Positions 1 through 6,859 of a stretch of 11,948 nt of DNA are shown one piece after another. Positions within the stretch are counted from its first letter, which is position 1. Every line of letters starts with the position of its first letter. The notes below the pieces were generated by a model that saw only the letters and a program-made list of their open reading frames with translations, had not been told where the DNA came from and made no database searches. The position numbers and the translations under genes were made by a program. Source of the stretch: an uncultured Collinsella sp. (GTDB lineage: Bacteria; Actinomycetota; Coriobacteriia; Coriobacteriales; Coriobacteriaceae). The DNA lies in the NCBI GenBank assembly GCA_902489295.1, contig CABTZM010000048.1, positions 1 through 11,948 on the forward strand, given 5' to 3'.

Positions 1-17
1 AACCACTCGACGCTGCA

Positions 18-150
18 AGCCCGCCAGAGCGGCAATCTGCCTTTCAACTTCGGCGGCATGACCAGAAGGTCAATGCCGTCTCGTTTCAAGGCACCTTGCT
101 CGCTCTGGCGGGCTTTCGCTGTCTGCGCCAAAACATCGGCGTTGTTATGG
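18..150 (+). repeat. Structured intergenic repeat, copy A
   Basis: A perfect 14-base inverted repeat (18-31 with 101-114, AGCCCGCCAGAGCG) encloses a smaller hairpin at 55-77. In that hairpin GGCAT pairs with ATGCC, GACC pairs with GGTC, the loop is AGAA, and a single A (72) bulges. The 13-base core GACCAGAAGGTCA (60-72) recurs on the minus strand at 5430-5442. The stretch from about 85 to 150, starting TTTCAAGGCACCTTGCTCGCT, matches 5534-5598 at roughly 43 of 60 bases by eye. It is probably a dispersed noncoding element or a terminator of a gene left of the window. A frame is open from base 1 to the stop at 175-177, but it has no recognisable protein content. Confidence 0.6.
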
Positions 151-237
151 GTAGTCGTTGAGGACGTTCTTAAATGACTAGTTGGGTTGTTAATTTGTGC
201 AGGCTGTGGTTTTGTGACCTGCTGATATTAAAGATAC

Positions 238-274
238 TGTACAACTGTACACTAACTCATCTTCGTAGTATATT
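238..274 (+). promoter_or_regulatory. Promoter with overlapping palindromic operator
   Basis: TGTACA (246-251) as -35 box, a 17-base spacer, and TATATT (269-274) as -10 box form a sigma-70-like promoter with a start near 281. The -35 box is the right half of TGTACA-AC-TGTACA (238-251), which also reads as two tandem ACTGTACA units (236-243 and 244-251). A dyad over the -35 box is a typical repressor site, for example for TetR-type proteins. No regulator gene is in the window, so the binding protein is unknown. The promoter would drive the YhgE/Pip pair. Confidence 0.5.
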
Positions 275-366
275 GCTACCCGCAAAACTCAGCACCATTG
301 TGCCGCGAGACGCTAAAGTGCCTCCGTACAATGGTTGTTAATAGCATGATTCGGCTAAACGATAGG

Positions 367-3156
367 ATGGATGGTCCAAGCGTGAGTCTCGGCAGCAAAC
401 TATCCGATGCAAAGGTTTCCTTTGCAATCTTTAAACGCGACATCAAGCGATTGATCGTGAACCCCGTCGCCCTGGTGGTTACCCTGGGCGTGTGCGTCAT
501 TCCCTCGCTGTATGCCTGGTACAACATCGTTGCCAACTGGGATCCGTACGGAAATACCCAGGGCATTAAAATCGCCATCGCCAACAACGATCAGGGTACC
601 CAGAACGACCTGGTGGGCGGGCTTAACGCAGGCGATAAGGTGGTCGATCAGCTCAAGGAGAACGACCAGCTTGGCTGGACCTTCGTCGACTCGGCGGCAG
701 ATGCCAAAGAGGGCGTCGAAAGTGGCGAATACTATGCTGCCATCGTGATTCCCAAGAACTTCTCCGACAATCTCGTCTCGATGCTCGACGGCAATTACCA
801 TCAGCCGAAGCTCACCTATTACGTCAACGAGAAGAAGAGCGCCATTGCGCCCAAGGTCACCGATACCGGTGCCAACACCATCGAGGAGCAGATCAACTCG
901 GAATTTGTCTCCACGGTGGGCGAGACCGTCGCGGGCATTGCCAAAGATGCTGGCATCGACCTTAAAGACAAGGCAACCCAGACCCAGGATTCGCTGGCGG
1001 GCTCGGTGTCCGAGGCGTCTGATACCCTGGGCGGAGTACGTGATTCCATCGGCGACATGAACGCCGCCATCGACAAGACAAGCAGCTCGATTGCTTCGGC
1101 CGATGCTGCGTTGGCGGGCCTGCAGAGACAGGCGCCTTCGCTAACGCAGGCAATCGCTCAGGGTAATGATCTGCTGGGCGAAGCTCGCGCCACGGCTGGC
1201 AAGTCCATCACCTCGCTCTCCAAGGCACTTTCGGAGGGCAGCATCGTGCTGAGTAAGACATCGGCTTCTGCGAACGCCGCGATTGGCAGGCTTACCGGTA
1301 CGGTTACGTCCACGACCACCCGAATCGACAACTCGCTCGAATCCCTTCAGGCGACGATTGACCACAACAGCGCTGTCATCGAGCGCCTGCAGATTCTCGT
1401 TAACGATACGTCGACGGGATCGGAGAACGCCGATGCGCTCATCGCGTCGACCATCAATTCGCTTCGCGAGCAAAACCAGAAGCTGCAGAGCATTAAGGAT
1501 GGCCTTTCTGCACAGTCGAGCGCCATGGCAAACGACGCTACGGCAATCTCGAACGCGAGCAACGCGCTTAACGCGGCAATTCAGACCGGTACGGCTAACC
1601 TCGGTCAGGCTCAGACCGATCTGGGGCAGAACGCACTGCCGAAGGCTTCGGGCGCGCTTGACTCCTTTGCCGCCGTTTCGGGCGATTTGACCGGCATTGT
1701 GTCGGGTATGACCCCCACGATAGCGAGCACGCGCGGCACGCTGGCGCAGCTCGACGCCACGCTCAAGCAGGCAAAGACCACGCTGTCCCAAACCGACACC
1801 TCCCTTGCCAAGGTTCAGGACAAGCTCGCGACCGCCGCCAATGACATTGCGGCGCTGCAGACCTCTGAGTCTATGGGCGAGTTAGCCGACCTCATGGACG
1901 TCGACGTCGATGACGTGGCAGATTTCATGGCATCTCCGGTTGAGCTGACGTCCAAGTCCATCTATCCGGTCAAGAGCTTTGGCTCGGGCATCGCGCCCTT
2001 CTACACCAATCTGGCGCTGTGGGTAGGCGGCTATGTGCTCATCGCTATCTACAAACTCGAGGTCGACCGCGAGGGCATCGGTAGCTTTACGGCGCGTCAG
2101 GGCTACTTTGGCCGCTGGCTGCTGCTGGTGATCCTGGGCGCGTTCCAGGCCATTATCGTTACGGTGGGCGATCTGGTCATTGGCGTTCAGTGCGTCAATC
2201 CGCTGCTCTTTGTGCTGGGCGGCATCGCTATCTCGTTCACCTACGTCAACATCATCTATGCGTTGTCCACCACGTTTAAGCATATCGGTAAGGCAATTGG
2301 CGTCATCCTCGTCATTGTGCAGATTCCCGGCTCGTCGGGCATGTATCCCATCGAGATGATGCCCGGCTTCTTCCAATGGCTGCATCCGCTGCTGCCCTTC
2401 ACCTATGGCATCAACCTGCTGCGCGAGACCGTCGGTGGCATGTACTCGTTCAACTACCTGTTTAACCTGTGCATCCTGGGCGTGTTCCTTATCATCGCGC
2501 TCTTTATCGGTCTGCAGCTGCGCCCGTTGCTGCTCAACCTCAACCTGCTCTTTGATAAGCAGCTTTCCACGACGGGCCTCATGATCTGCGAGTCCAACGA
2601 CCTGCCGCGCCAGCGCTATTCGCTGCGCACGGCCATGCGCGTCGTGCTCGATTCCGATTCGTACCGTCGCGAGGTGCTCGACCATGCCGTGGCGTTTGAG
2701 CATCGCTACCCCTACTACATCAAGGGCGGTTTTGCCGCTGTGGTAGGCGTGCAGGTTCTGCTCTTTGTGCTTTCGACGGTGCTCGATATCGACAATAACG
2801 GCAAGATCATCCTGCTGGTCATCTGGATTGTCTCGGTCATTGCCATCTGCGGCTGGCTTATCAATATCGAATATATCCGCGCGAGCCTCAATACCCAGAT
2901 GCGCATCTCGGCGCTTTCGGACGAGGACCTTCGCCGCGAGATGCGCGAGCACACGGCTGCCATCCCTGCCGCCCGTCGCATGTTTGGTCTCAACGCCAGC
3001 GAGCGGGGCACCAAGGACAGCGAACAGCCCACGAGCCGTCTGCCGCATATCGGTGCGCATCGTAAGGTTCAAGATGCCGACGGCGTTGACAACGTAAACG
3101 GAAACGACGGGGACACCGCCCCGCTCGGCAAGCACTCCAAAGGAGGTGAGGCATAA
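367..3156 (+). CDS. YhgE/Pip-family membrane protein with C-terminal extension (first of pair)
   Basis: This is a large membrane protein of the YhgE/Pip (phage infection protein) family. Numbering is from ATG 367, giving 929 residues. A membrane segment lies at about 31-50, followed by LYAWYNIVANWDPYGNT, the family's N-terminal signature. Next comes a long, Ala/Ser/Thr-rich, predicted helical extracytoplasmic region (about 190-510). From about 529 (SIYPVKSFGSGIAPFY) there is the C-terminal membrane domain with about six segments. Unlike its neighbour it continues with a cytoplasmic stretch, two more hydrophobic segments (about 784-808 and 814-837) and a charged tail. The exact role is unknown. 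Lactococcal Pip is a phage receptor and EsaA relatives act in type VII secretion, but no other secretion genes are here. The start is uncertain: TTG 298, ATG 331, 346 or 367, and GTG 382 are in frame and none has a good ribosome site. AT-rich codon use before about 382 favours a late start. Confidence 0.85.
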   Translation: MDGPSVSLGSKLSDAKVSFAIFKRDIKRLIVNPVALVVTLGVCVIPSLYAWYNIVANWDPYGNTQGIKIAIANNDQGTQNDLVGGLNAGDKVVDQLKENDQLGWTFVDSAADAKEGVESGEYYAAIVIPKNFSDNLVSMLDGNYHQPKLTYYVNEKKSAIAPKVTDTGANTIEEQINSEFVSTVGETVAGIAKDAGIDLKDKATQTQDSLAGSVSEASDTLGGVRDSIGDMNAAIDKTSSSIASADAALAGLQRQAPSLTQAIAQGNDLLGEARATAGKSITSLSKALSEGSIVLSKTSASANAAIGRLTGTVTSTTTRIDNSLESLQATIDHNSAVIERLQILVNDTSTGSENADALIASTINSLREQNQKLQSIKDGLSAQSSAMANDATAISNASNALNAAIQTGTANLGQAQTDLGQNALPKASGALDSFAAVSGDLTGIVSGMTPTIASTRGTLAQLDATLKQAKTTLSQTDTSLAKVQDKLATAANDIAALQTSESMGELADLMDVDVDDVADFMASPVELTSKSIYPVKSFGSGIAPFYTNLALWVGGYVLIAIYKLEVDREGIGSFTARQGYFGRWLLLVILGAFQAIIVTVGDLVIGVQCVNPLLFVLGGIAISFTYVNIIYALSTTFKHIGKAIGVILVIVQIPGSSGMYPIEMMPGFFQWLHPLLPFTYGINLLRETVGGMYSFNYLFNLCILGVFLIIALFIGLQLRPLLLNLNLLFDKQLSTTGLMICESNDLPRQRYSLRTAMRVVLDSDSYRREVLDHAVAFEHRYPYYIKGGFAAVVGVQVLLFVLSTVLDIDNNGKIILLVIWIVSVIAICGWLINIEYIRASLNTQMRISALSDEDLRREMREHTAAIPAARRMFGLNASERGTKDSEQPTSRLPHIGAHRKVQDADGVDNVNGNDGDTAPLGKHSKGGEA
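3139..3148 (+). promoter_or_regulatory. Strong Shine-Dalgarno inside the upstream gene
   Basis: AAAGGAGGTG ends eight bases before ATG 3157. It also encodes part of the last residues (KGGEA) of the preceding protein, whose TAA (3154-3156) abuts the ATG. This layout predicts translational coupling of the two genes. Confidence 0.8.
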
Positions 3157-5346
3157 ATGAAAAACATCCTGCACCTGTTTAAGCGCGATGTCCAAAACGT
3201 GTCTCGCTCCGTGATCGGCATGGTCGTCGTGATGGGCCTCATTATCGTGCCGTGCCTGTACGCGTGGTTTAACATCGCCGGTAGCTGGGATCCCTACGGC
3301 AATACCGGCAACCTCAAGATCGCCGTGGTCAACACCGACGAGGGCTACGAGAGTGATCTGATTCCTGTCGAGATCAACGTGGGCGAAAACGTGACTGCCA
3401 CCCTGCGCGGCAACGAGAACTTCGATTGGGTTGTCCTCAACGACCGCGATAAGGCGATCGAGGGCGTCAAGTCGGGCGCATACTACGCTGCCGTCGTTAT
3501 CCCCAAAACGTTTAGCGCCGACATGATGACGCTCTTTTCGACCGACGTGAAGCATGCCGACATCGAGTTCTACGAGAACCAAAAGGCCAACGCCATCGCC
3601 CAGATCGTGACCGAAAAGGGTTCGAGCGCGGTCCAGAGCCAGGTCAACGAGACCTTTACCAAGACCATTACGACCATCGGCCTTAAGACCGTGTCCAGCC
3701 TGCTTGACTATATGAGCACCGACCAGGTGAGCAACTTTATTGCCAACCTGTCCTCGACGCTTGGCGATTCGGTCGAGGACCTGCAAGACGTTCAGGCGAA
3801 CGCGACGTCGCTCGCGGGCATTTTGAGCTCCACGTCCGATTCGCTCGCGTCGGCGGGCGGCATGCTCAAGCAGACGGGTACCGTCGATGAGTCGACGAAG
3901 CAGCTGATGGAGCACGCCAAGAGCGGCATCAATGATTCCAAGGAAGCGCTCAAGGCCGCCAACGATGCGGTTGACGCGGCCATTGACGGAAGCGCGGAGT
4001 CGTTTGACAACGTGTCCGCCGAGCTCGCGAAGGCATTCGATGCCGCGAATCAGCATGTCGACCTTACGGTTTCTCAGCTCAACGAAGCCGCAGCGGCGCT
4101 CAATACGCGCGCTGACGATATCGACGCAATGGCCGATCGGCTCCGCAGCCTTGCCGACCAGGTGAGTGATGACAAACTCAAGGACGGCCTCAAGTCCGCT
4201 GCGACCTCGCTGGGCAGAATTGCCATGGAGTACCGCAACAATGCGAAGGACCTGACGGCCACGGCGAAGTCTCTCTCGGACAGCATGGCAAAGGTCAATG
4301 CGTCCCGTGCCGAGGTCGACCAGGCCATCGCCGATGCCAAGGCGGGTATCTCGGGTGCCAAGTCTGACTACGACTCCACGTTCTCGGTTAAGGCCAAGGA
4401 GCTCAAGAAGACCATTTCGGGCGTTCTGGATTCCCTGAACGGCATCTCGGGTGATCTGGATAGCGCCGTGAGCGGTCTGACCGATGCTTCCGGCTCACTC
4501 GCGAAGGGTCTTTCCAAGGCTGCAAAACTCGTCAACAAGGCTTCCGATCAGCTGGGCGAGGCGTCGGACAAGATCAGTGCCTTTAAGGACGAGCTTGATA
4601 GCGCTCTGATCTCGGGTGACCTGGCCACAATCAAGACGATGATCGGCAACGACCCCGAGGGTCTGGCCGTGTCGCTTTCCGGTCCCGTCGCGCTCGACCG
4701 CAAGCCGGTCTATCCGATCCGCAACTACGGCTCGGCCATGGCGCCGTTCTACACGATTTTGTCGCTGTGGGTGGGCTCGATTGTTCTGGCGGCCATGATG
4801 AAGGTCTCGGTTGACGATGAGCTTATCAACGAGCTCATTCCCGTGCGACTGCACGAGATCTACCTGGGCCGTTATCTGTTCTTTGGCGGTCTGGCCTTGC
4901 TGCAGGCAACGCTCGTGTGCGCGGGTGACATTCTGTTCTTTGGCATCCAGTGCGACAACCCGTTGCAGTTTGTGCTGGCGGGCTGGGTTGCGAGTCTCGT
5001 GTTCTCCAATATCGTCTACACGCTTACGGTTTCGTTTGGCGATATCGGCAAGGCCCTCGCTGTCGTGCTGCTGGTCATGCAGGTCGGCGGTTCGGGTGGC
5101 ACGTTCCCCATCGAGATGACCGGCCCCGTGTTCCAGGCGATCTACCCGTTCCTGCCGTTTACCCACGGCATCAACGCCATGCACGCCGCCATGGCCGGTG
5201 CCTACCATATGGAGTACTGGGTTGAGCTGGGTATTCTGGCGAGCTATCTGATTCCGTCGCTGGCCCTGGGCGTCGTCTTCCGCCGCCCGGTCATCAAAGC
5301 CAACGACTGGATTATCGAAAAGCTGGAATCAACAAAGCTAATTTAG
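3157..5346 (+). CDS. YhgE/Pip-family membrane protein (second of pair)
   Basis: A paralogue of the preceding gene, 729 residues. The start ATG is fixed by the ideal Shine-Dalgarno just upstream. An N-terminal membrane segment (about 18-38) is followed by LYAWFNIAGSWDPYGNT (34-50), matching the first protein's signature. Residues about 60-500 form an extracytoplasmic region rich in Ala, Ser, Asp and Lys helical repeats, probably coiled coil. The C-terminal membrane domain starts near 517 (PVYPIRNYGSAMAPFY). It holds about six hydrophobic segments and the motif GGSGGTFPIEM, the counterpart of GSSGMYPIEM in the neighbour. It ends with a short cytoplasmic tail and lacks the neighbour's two extra membrane segments. 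The family resembles ABC-2-type membrane domains but there is no ATPase here. Co-transcription and shared architecture suggest a heteromeric complex or duplicated function; this is an inference. Confidence 0.9.
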   Translation: MKNILHLFKRDVQNVSRSVIGMVVVMGLIIVPCLYAWFNIAGSWDPYGNTGNLKIAVVNTDEGYESDLIPVEINVGENVTATLRGNENFDWVVLNDRDKAIEGVKSGAYYAAVVIPKTFSADMMTLFSTDVKHADIEFYENQKANAIAQIVTEKGSSAVQSQVNETFTKTITTIGLKTVSSLLDYMSTDQVSNFIANLSSTLGDSVEDLQDVQANATSLAGILSSTSDSLASAGGMLKQTGTVDESTKQLMEHAKSGINDSKEALKAANDAVDAAIDGSAESFDNVSAELAKAFDAANQHVDLTVSQLNEAAAALNTRADDIDAMADRLRSLADQVSDDKLKDGLKSAATSLGRIAMEYRNNAKDLTATAKSLSDSMAKVNASRAEVDQAIADAKAGISGAKSDYDSTFSVKAKELKKTISGVLDSLNGISGDLDSAVSGLTDASGSLAKGLSKAAKLVNKASDQLGEASDKISAFKDELDSALISGDLATIKTMIGNDPEGLAVSLSGPVALDRKPVYPIRNYGSAMAPFYTILSLWVGSIVLAAMMKVSVDDELINELIPVRLHEIYLGRYLFFGGLALLQATLVCAGDILFFGIQCDNPLQFVLAGWVASLVFSNIVYTLTVSFGDIGKALAVVLLVMQVGGSGGTFPIEMTGPVFQAIYPFLPFTHGINAMHAAMAGAYHMEYWVELGILASYLIPSLALGVVFRRPVIKANDWIIEKLESTKLI

Positions 5347-5370
5347 TGCGGCAACGTTAACGCTGACGCA
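5347..5370. repeat. 24-base near-palindrome after the YhgE/Pip pair
   Basis: Starting at the base after the stop codon, 24 bases centred on GTTAAC match their own reverse complement at 20 positions. A competing arrangement pairs TTAGTGC (5343-5349, which includes the stop codon) with GCACTAA (5371-5377). There is no T-tract, so this is not a classical terminator. It could be an mRNA 3'-end hairpin or a protein site. Confidence 0.4.
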
Positions 5371-5403
5371 GCACTAATGCCAGCGAGCGAGCCACATTTG
5401 CGC

Positions 5404-5450
5404 CAAGGTGACGTGAAATGAAAGGGCGCTGACCTTCTGGTCGCGCCCTT
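5404..5450 (-). repeat. Structured intergenic repeat, copy B (minus strand)
   Basis: Read on the minus strand, AAGGGCGC-GACC-AGAA-GGTC-A-GCGCCCTT forms a 12-pair hairpin with one bulged A (stem 5422-5450), followed by TCATTTCACGTCACCTTG. The core and bulge are identical to copy A (55-77), but the outer stem sequence differs and still pairs. The minus-strand 3' side is moderately T-rich, so it may also end transcription. On the plus strand it could serve as a 3'-end hairpin for the YhgE/Pip transcript, although it lacks a T-tract there. Confidence 0.6.
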
Positions 5451-5500
5451 GAAATCGAACGTCAGATTGGCGTGAATGCGGCTCGCGCAGCGTCGGCCGG

Positions 5501-5598
5501 TCCGCCGTTCGGCAGAACGGCGGAACAAAACTATTTCACGTCACCTTGCTCGCTTAGGGTCGTTTTCGCTGACATTGCCGGAGCATCGAGGTTCACTT
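5501..5598 (+). repeat. Structured intergenic repeat, copy C
   Basis: A perfect 10-pair hairpin, TCCGCCGTTC / GAACGGCGGA (5501-5510 and 5515-5524) with loop GGCA, is followed after eight bases by ATTTCACGTCACCTTG (5533-5548) and GCTCGCT. The order hairpin, short linker, TTTCA..(G)..CACCTTG(CTCGCT) repeats that of copies A and B. Its 16-base segment 5533-5548 is the exact reverse complement of 5404-5419 in copy B, so B and C face each other. Confidence 0.5.
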
Positions 5599-5621
5599 TG
5601 CCGACGCTTTAGTGGGCTGGA

Positions 5622-5651
5622 TTGCGTGGGCTGCTTGGTTGTTGCTACAGT
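5622..5651 (+). promoter_or_regulatory. Possible promoter upstream of the EamA gene
   Basis: TTGCGT (5622-5627), an 18-base gap and TACAGT (5646-5651) give a weak sigma-70-like match. A transcript starting near 5657 would run straight into the terminator hairpin at 5656-5681. Both boxes deviate from consensus, so this is tentative. Confidence 0.25.
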
Positions 5652-5655
5652 AGCG

Positions 5656-5692
5656 GGGCGTGCCGGGGGTCCGGTGCGCCCTGTTTTTATTT
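5656..5692 (+). terminator. Rho-independent terminator in the EamA upstream region
   Basis: GGGCGTGCCGG (5656-5666) pairs with CCGGTGCGCCC (5671-5681) through nine Watson-Crick and two G-U pairs, with loop GGGT. TGTTTTTATTT follows. No gene lies in the 300 bases before it, and it sits about 70 bases before the EamA start. It may end read-through from the YhgE/Pip unit or act as a leader attenuator for the transporter gene. Confidence 0.65.
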
Positions 5693-5759
5693 GACCATGA
5701 GGCGGCACGCAGCCATACGCGTGCGGACACCACGCCCAGATTGAGTGCGAGGATGTTCC

Positions 5760-6743
5760 ATGGCCCAATACGCTGCCAACGAAATCGAAAACTTGCCCGA
5801 TAGCCCAGTAGCCCGTGAGGATTTGGGCGCGGGCGGTATTCCCCGGGGCGCCGGCGCACGCTCTCCGCTGTTCTGGAAGGTTCTGCTCCTTTCGGTGGCG
5901 GTCATCTGGGGCTACTCCTTTACCACTATGAAGGACGCACTCGGCACCATTCCGGTGTTCGCGCTGCTCTATGTACGTTTTCTGCCCGCAGCGTTGGTCA
6001 TGTTTGCCGTCTTCCACAAGCGCATCATCGCGCACCTCAACGCTCGCAACCTGATCGTTGGCCTGAGTATGGGCGTGCTCATGTGGGCGGCCTATGCGTT
6101 GCAGACGGTCGGTCTGGCACATACTACGGCGGGCAAGAATGCTTTTTTGACGGGCACGTATTGCATCCTTGTACCGTTCGCGAGCTATTTTCTGAGCGGC
6201 GAAAAACTCACCCGTTATAACCTGGGCGCGGCGCTGCTGTGCTTGGCGGGCATTGGTTTGGTGGCGCTCGATAGCGTTGAATTCAACATCGGTGACGTCA
6301 TTACGCTGGCGGGTGCGGCCTTTTTCGCCATCCAGATGGCGGTGACTGCCAAGTACGGTCGCAAAATGGACATTAACGTCATCACGTTTTGGATGTTTGT
6401 GGGCAACGGCGTGCTGAGCCTGGCAACGTCGCTGCTATTCGAGACCCAAGCGCCTCTGTCCGTTTGGACGCCGAGCTTTATCAGTGCGATGGCGTTTCTC
6501 TCGGTGGGCTGCACATGCGCGGCTCTGCTCATCCAAAACGTCGGCCTGGCGCATGTCCCGGCCTCGACGGGCTCGCTGCTCCTTTCGATGGAGTCGCCTT
6601 CGGGTGTGCTGTTCTCGGTGCTGCTGATGGGGGAGGCGCTCACCTCGCGCCTGCTCGCCGGCTTCGCGCTCATCTTCCTGTCGATTATCTTGAGCGAGAC
6701 TCACTTCGATTTTTTGCGTCGAAAGCCGCGCCCGCAATTGTAA
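5760..6743 (+). CDS. EamA/DMT-family membrane transporter
   Basis: A 327-residue membrane protein of the drug/metabolite transporter superfamily, normally about 300 residues with ten membrane segments in two EamA repeats. The first segment (about 38-56) carries AVIWGYSF, the usual EamA opening. The two halves show the internal duplication: ALQTVGLAHTTAGKNAFLTG (113-132) resembles LIQNVGLAHVPASTGSLLLS (257-276), and SGEKLTRYNLGAAL parallels MGEALTSRLLAGFAL. A hydrophilic N-terminal tail of about 37 residues is longer than usual. ATG 5760 is preferred over in-frame GTG 5745 because GAGGA lies six bases before it. Family members export or import amino acids, nucleosides and other metabolites; the substrate cannot be read from sequence. 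It appears monocistronic, bounded by a terminator on each side. Confidence 0.9.
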   Translation: MAQYAANEIENLPDSPVAREDLGAGGIPRGAGARSPLFWKVLLLSVAVIWGYSFTTMKDALGTIPVFALLYVRFLPAALVMFAVFHKRIIAHLNARNLIVGLSMGVLMWAAYALQTVGLAHTTAGKNAFLTGTYCILVPFASYFLSGEKLTRYNLGAALLCLAGIGLVALDSVEFNIGDVITLAGAAFFAIQMAVTAKYGRKMDINVITFWMFVGNGVLSLATSLLFETQAPLSVWTPSFISAMAFLSVGCTCAALLIQNVGLAHVPASTGSLLLSMESPSGVLFSVLLMGEALTSRLLAGFALIFLSIILSETHFDFLRRKPRPQL

Positions 6744-6755
6744 ACAACTTGTTGC

Positions 6756-6781
6756 GCCGCCCTCCTGGGGCGGCATTTTTT
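6756..6781 (+). terminator. Rho-independent terminator after the EamA gene
   Basis: GCCGCCC (6756-6762) pairs perfectly with GGGCGGC (6768-6774) around loop TCCTG. ATTTTTT (6775-6781) follows, and the hairpin begins 12 bases after the stop codon. Confidence 0.9.
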
Positions 6782-6807
6782 ATGCCTCGCCCTTAAAGTA
6801 GTACCTT

Positions 6808-6829
6808 GCACTTTACGCTATCAAAGTGC
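6808..6829. promoter_or_regulatory. Inverted repeat upstream of the amidohydrolase gene
   Basis: GCACTTT (6808-6814) and AAAGTGC (6823-6829) are perfect inverted arms separated by eight bases, 31 bases before the start codon. Its place between a terminator and the next gene fits an operator or an mRNA leader hairpin. I could not find a convincing -35/-10 pair here. The regulator is unknown. Confidence 0.35.
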
Positions 6830-6859
6830 TTGCTGCAAAAACGATACTGGAGGGCATCT

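Noticed and set aside
1..177. Open frame from the window edge to TGA at 175-177, possibly the end of an upstream protein
   Set aside because: The translation is low in recognisable structure, and bases 55-150 match noncoding repeats elsewhere in the window. It cannot be settled without upstream sequence.
1882..4056. A 724-codon open frame on the minus strand opposite the YhgE/Pip genes
   Set aside because: It spans the junction of two clear plus-strand genes. It is His/Arg/Ala/Asp-rich with no domain or ribosome site, as expected for the antisense shadow of GC-rich codons.
367..5346. Type VII secretion locus, since EsaA is a YhgE/Pip relative
   Set aside because: No FtsK/SpoIIIE-type ATPase, WXG100, EssA/EssB or LXG genes are present in the window.
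5697..5744. 15-codon Arg-rich leader peptide before the EamA gene
   Set aside because: It has no Shine-Dalgarno, so it is not listed as a gene. It is mentioned only within the attenuation idea.
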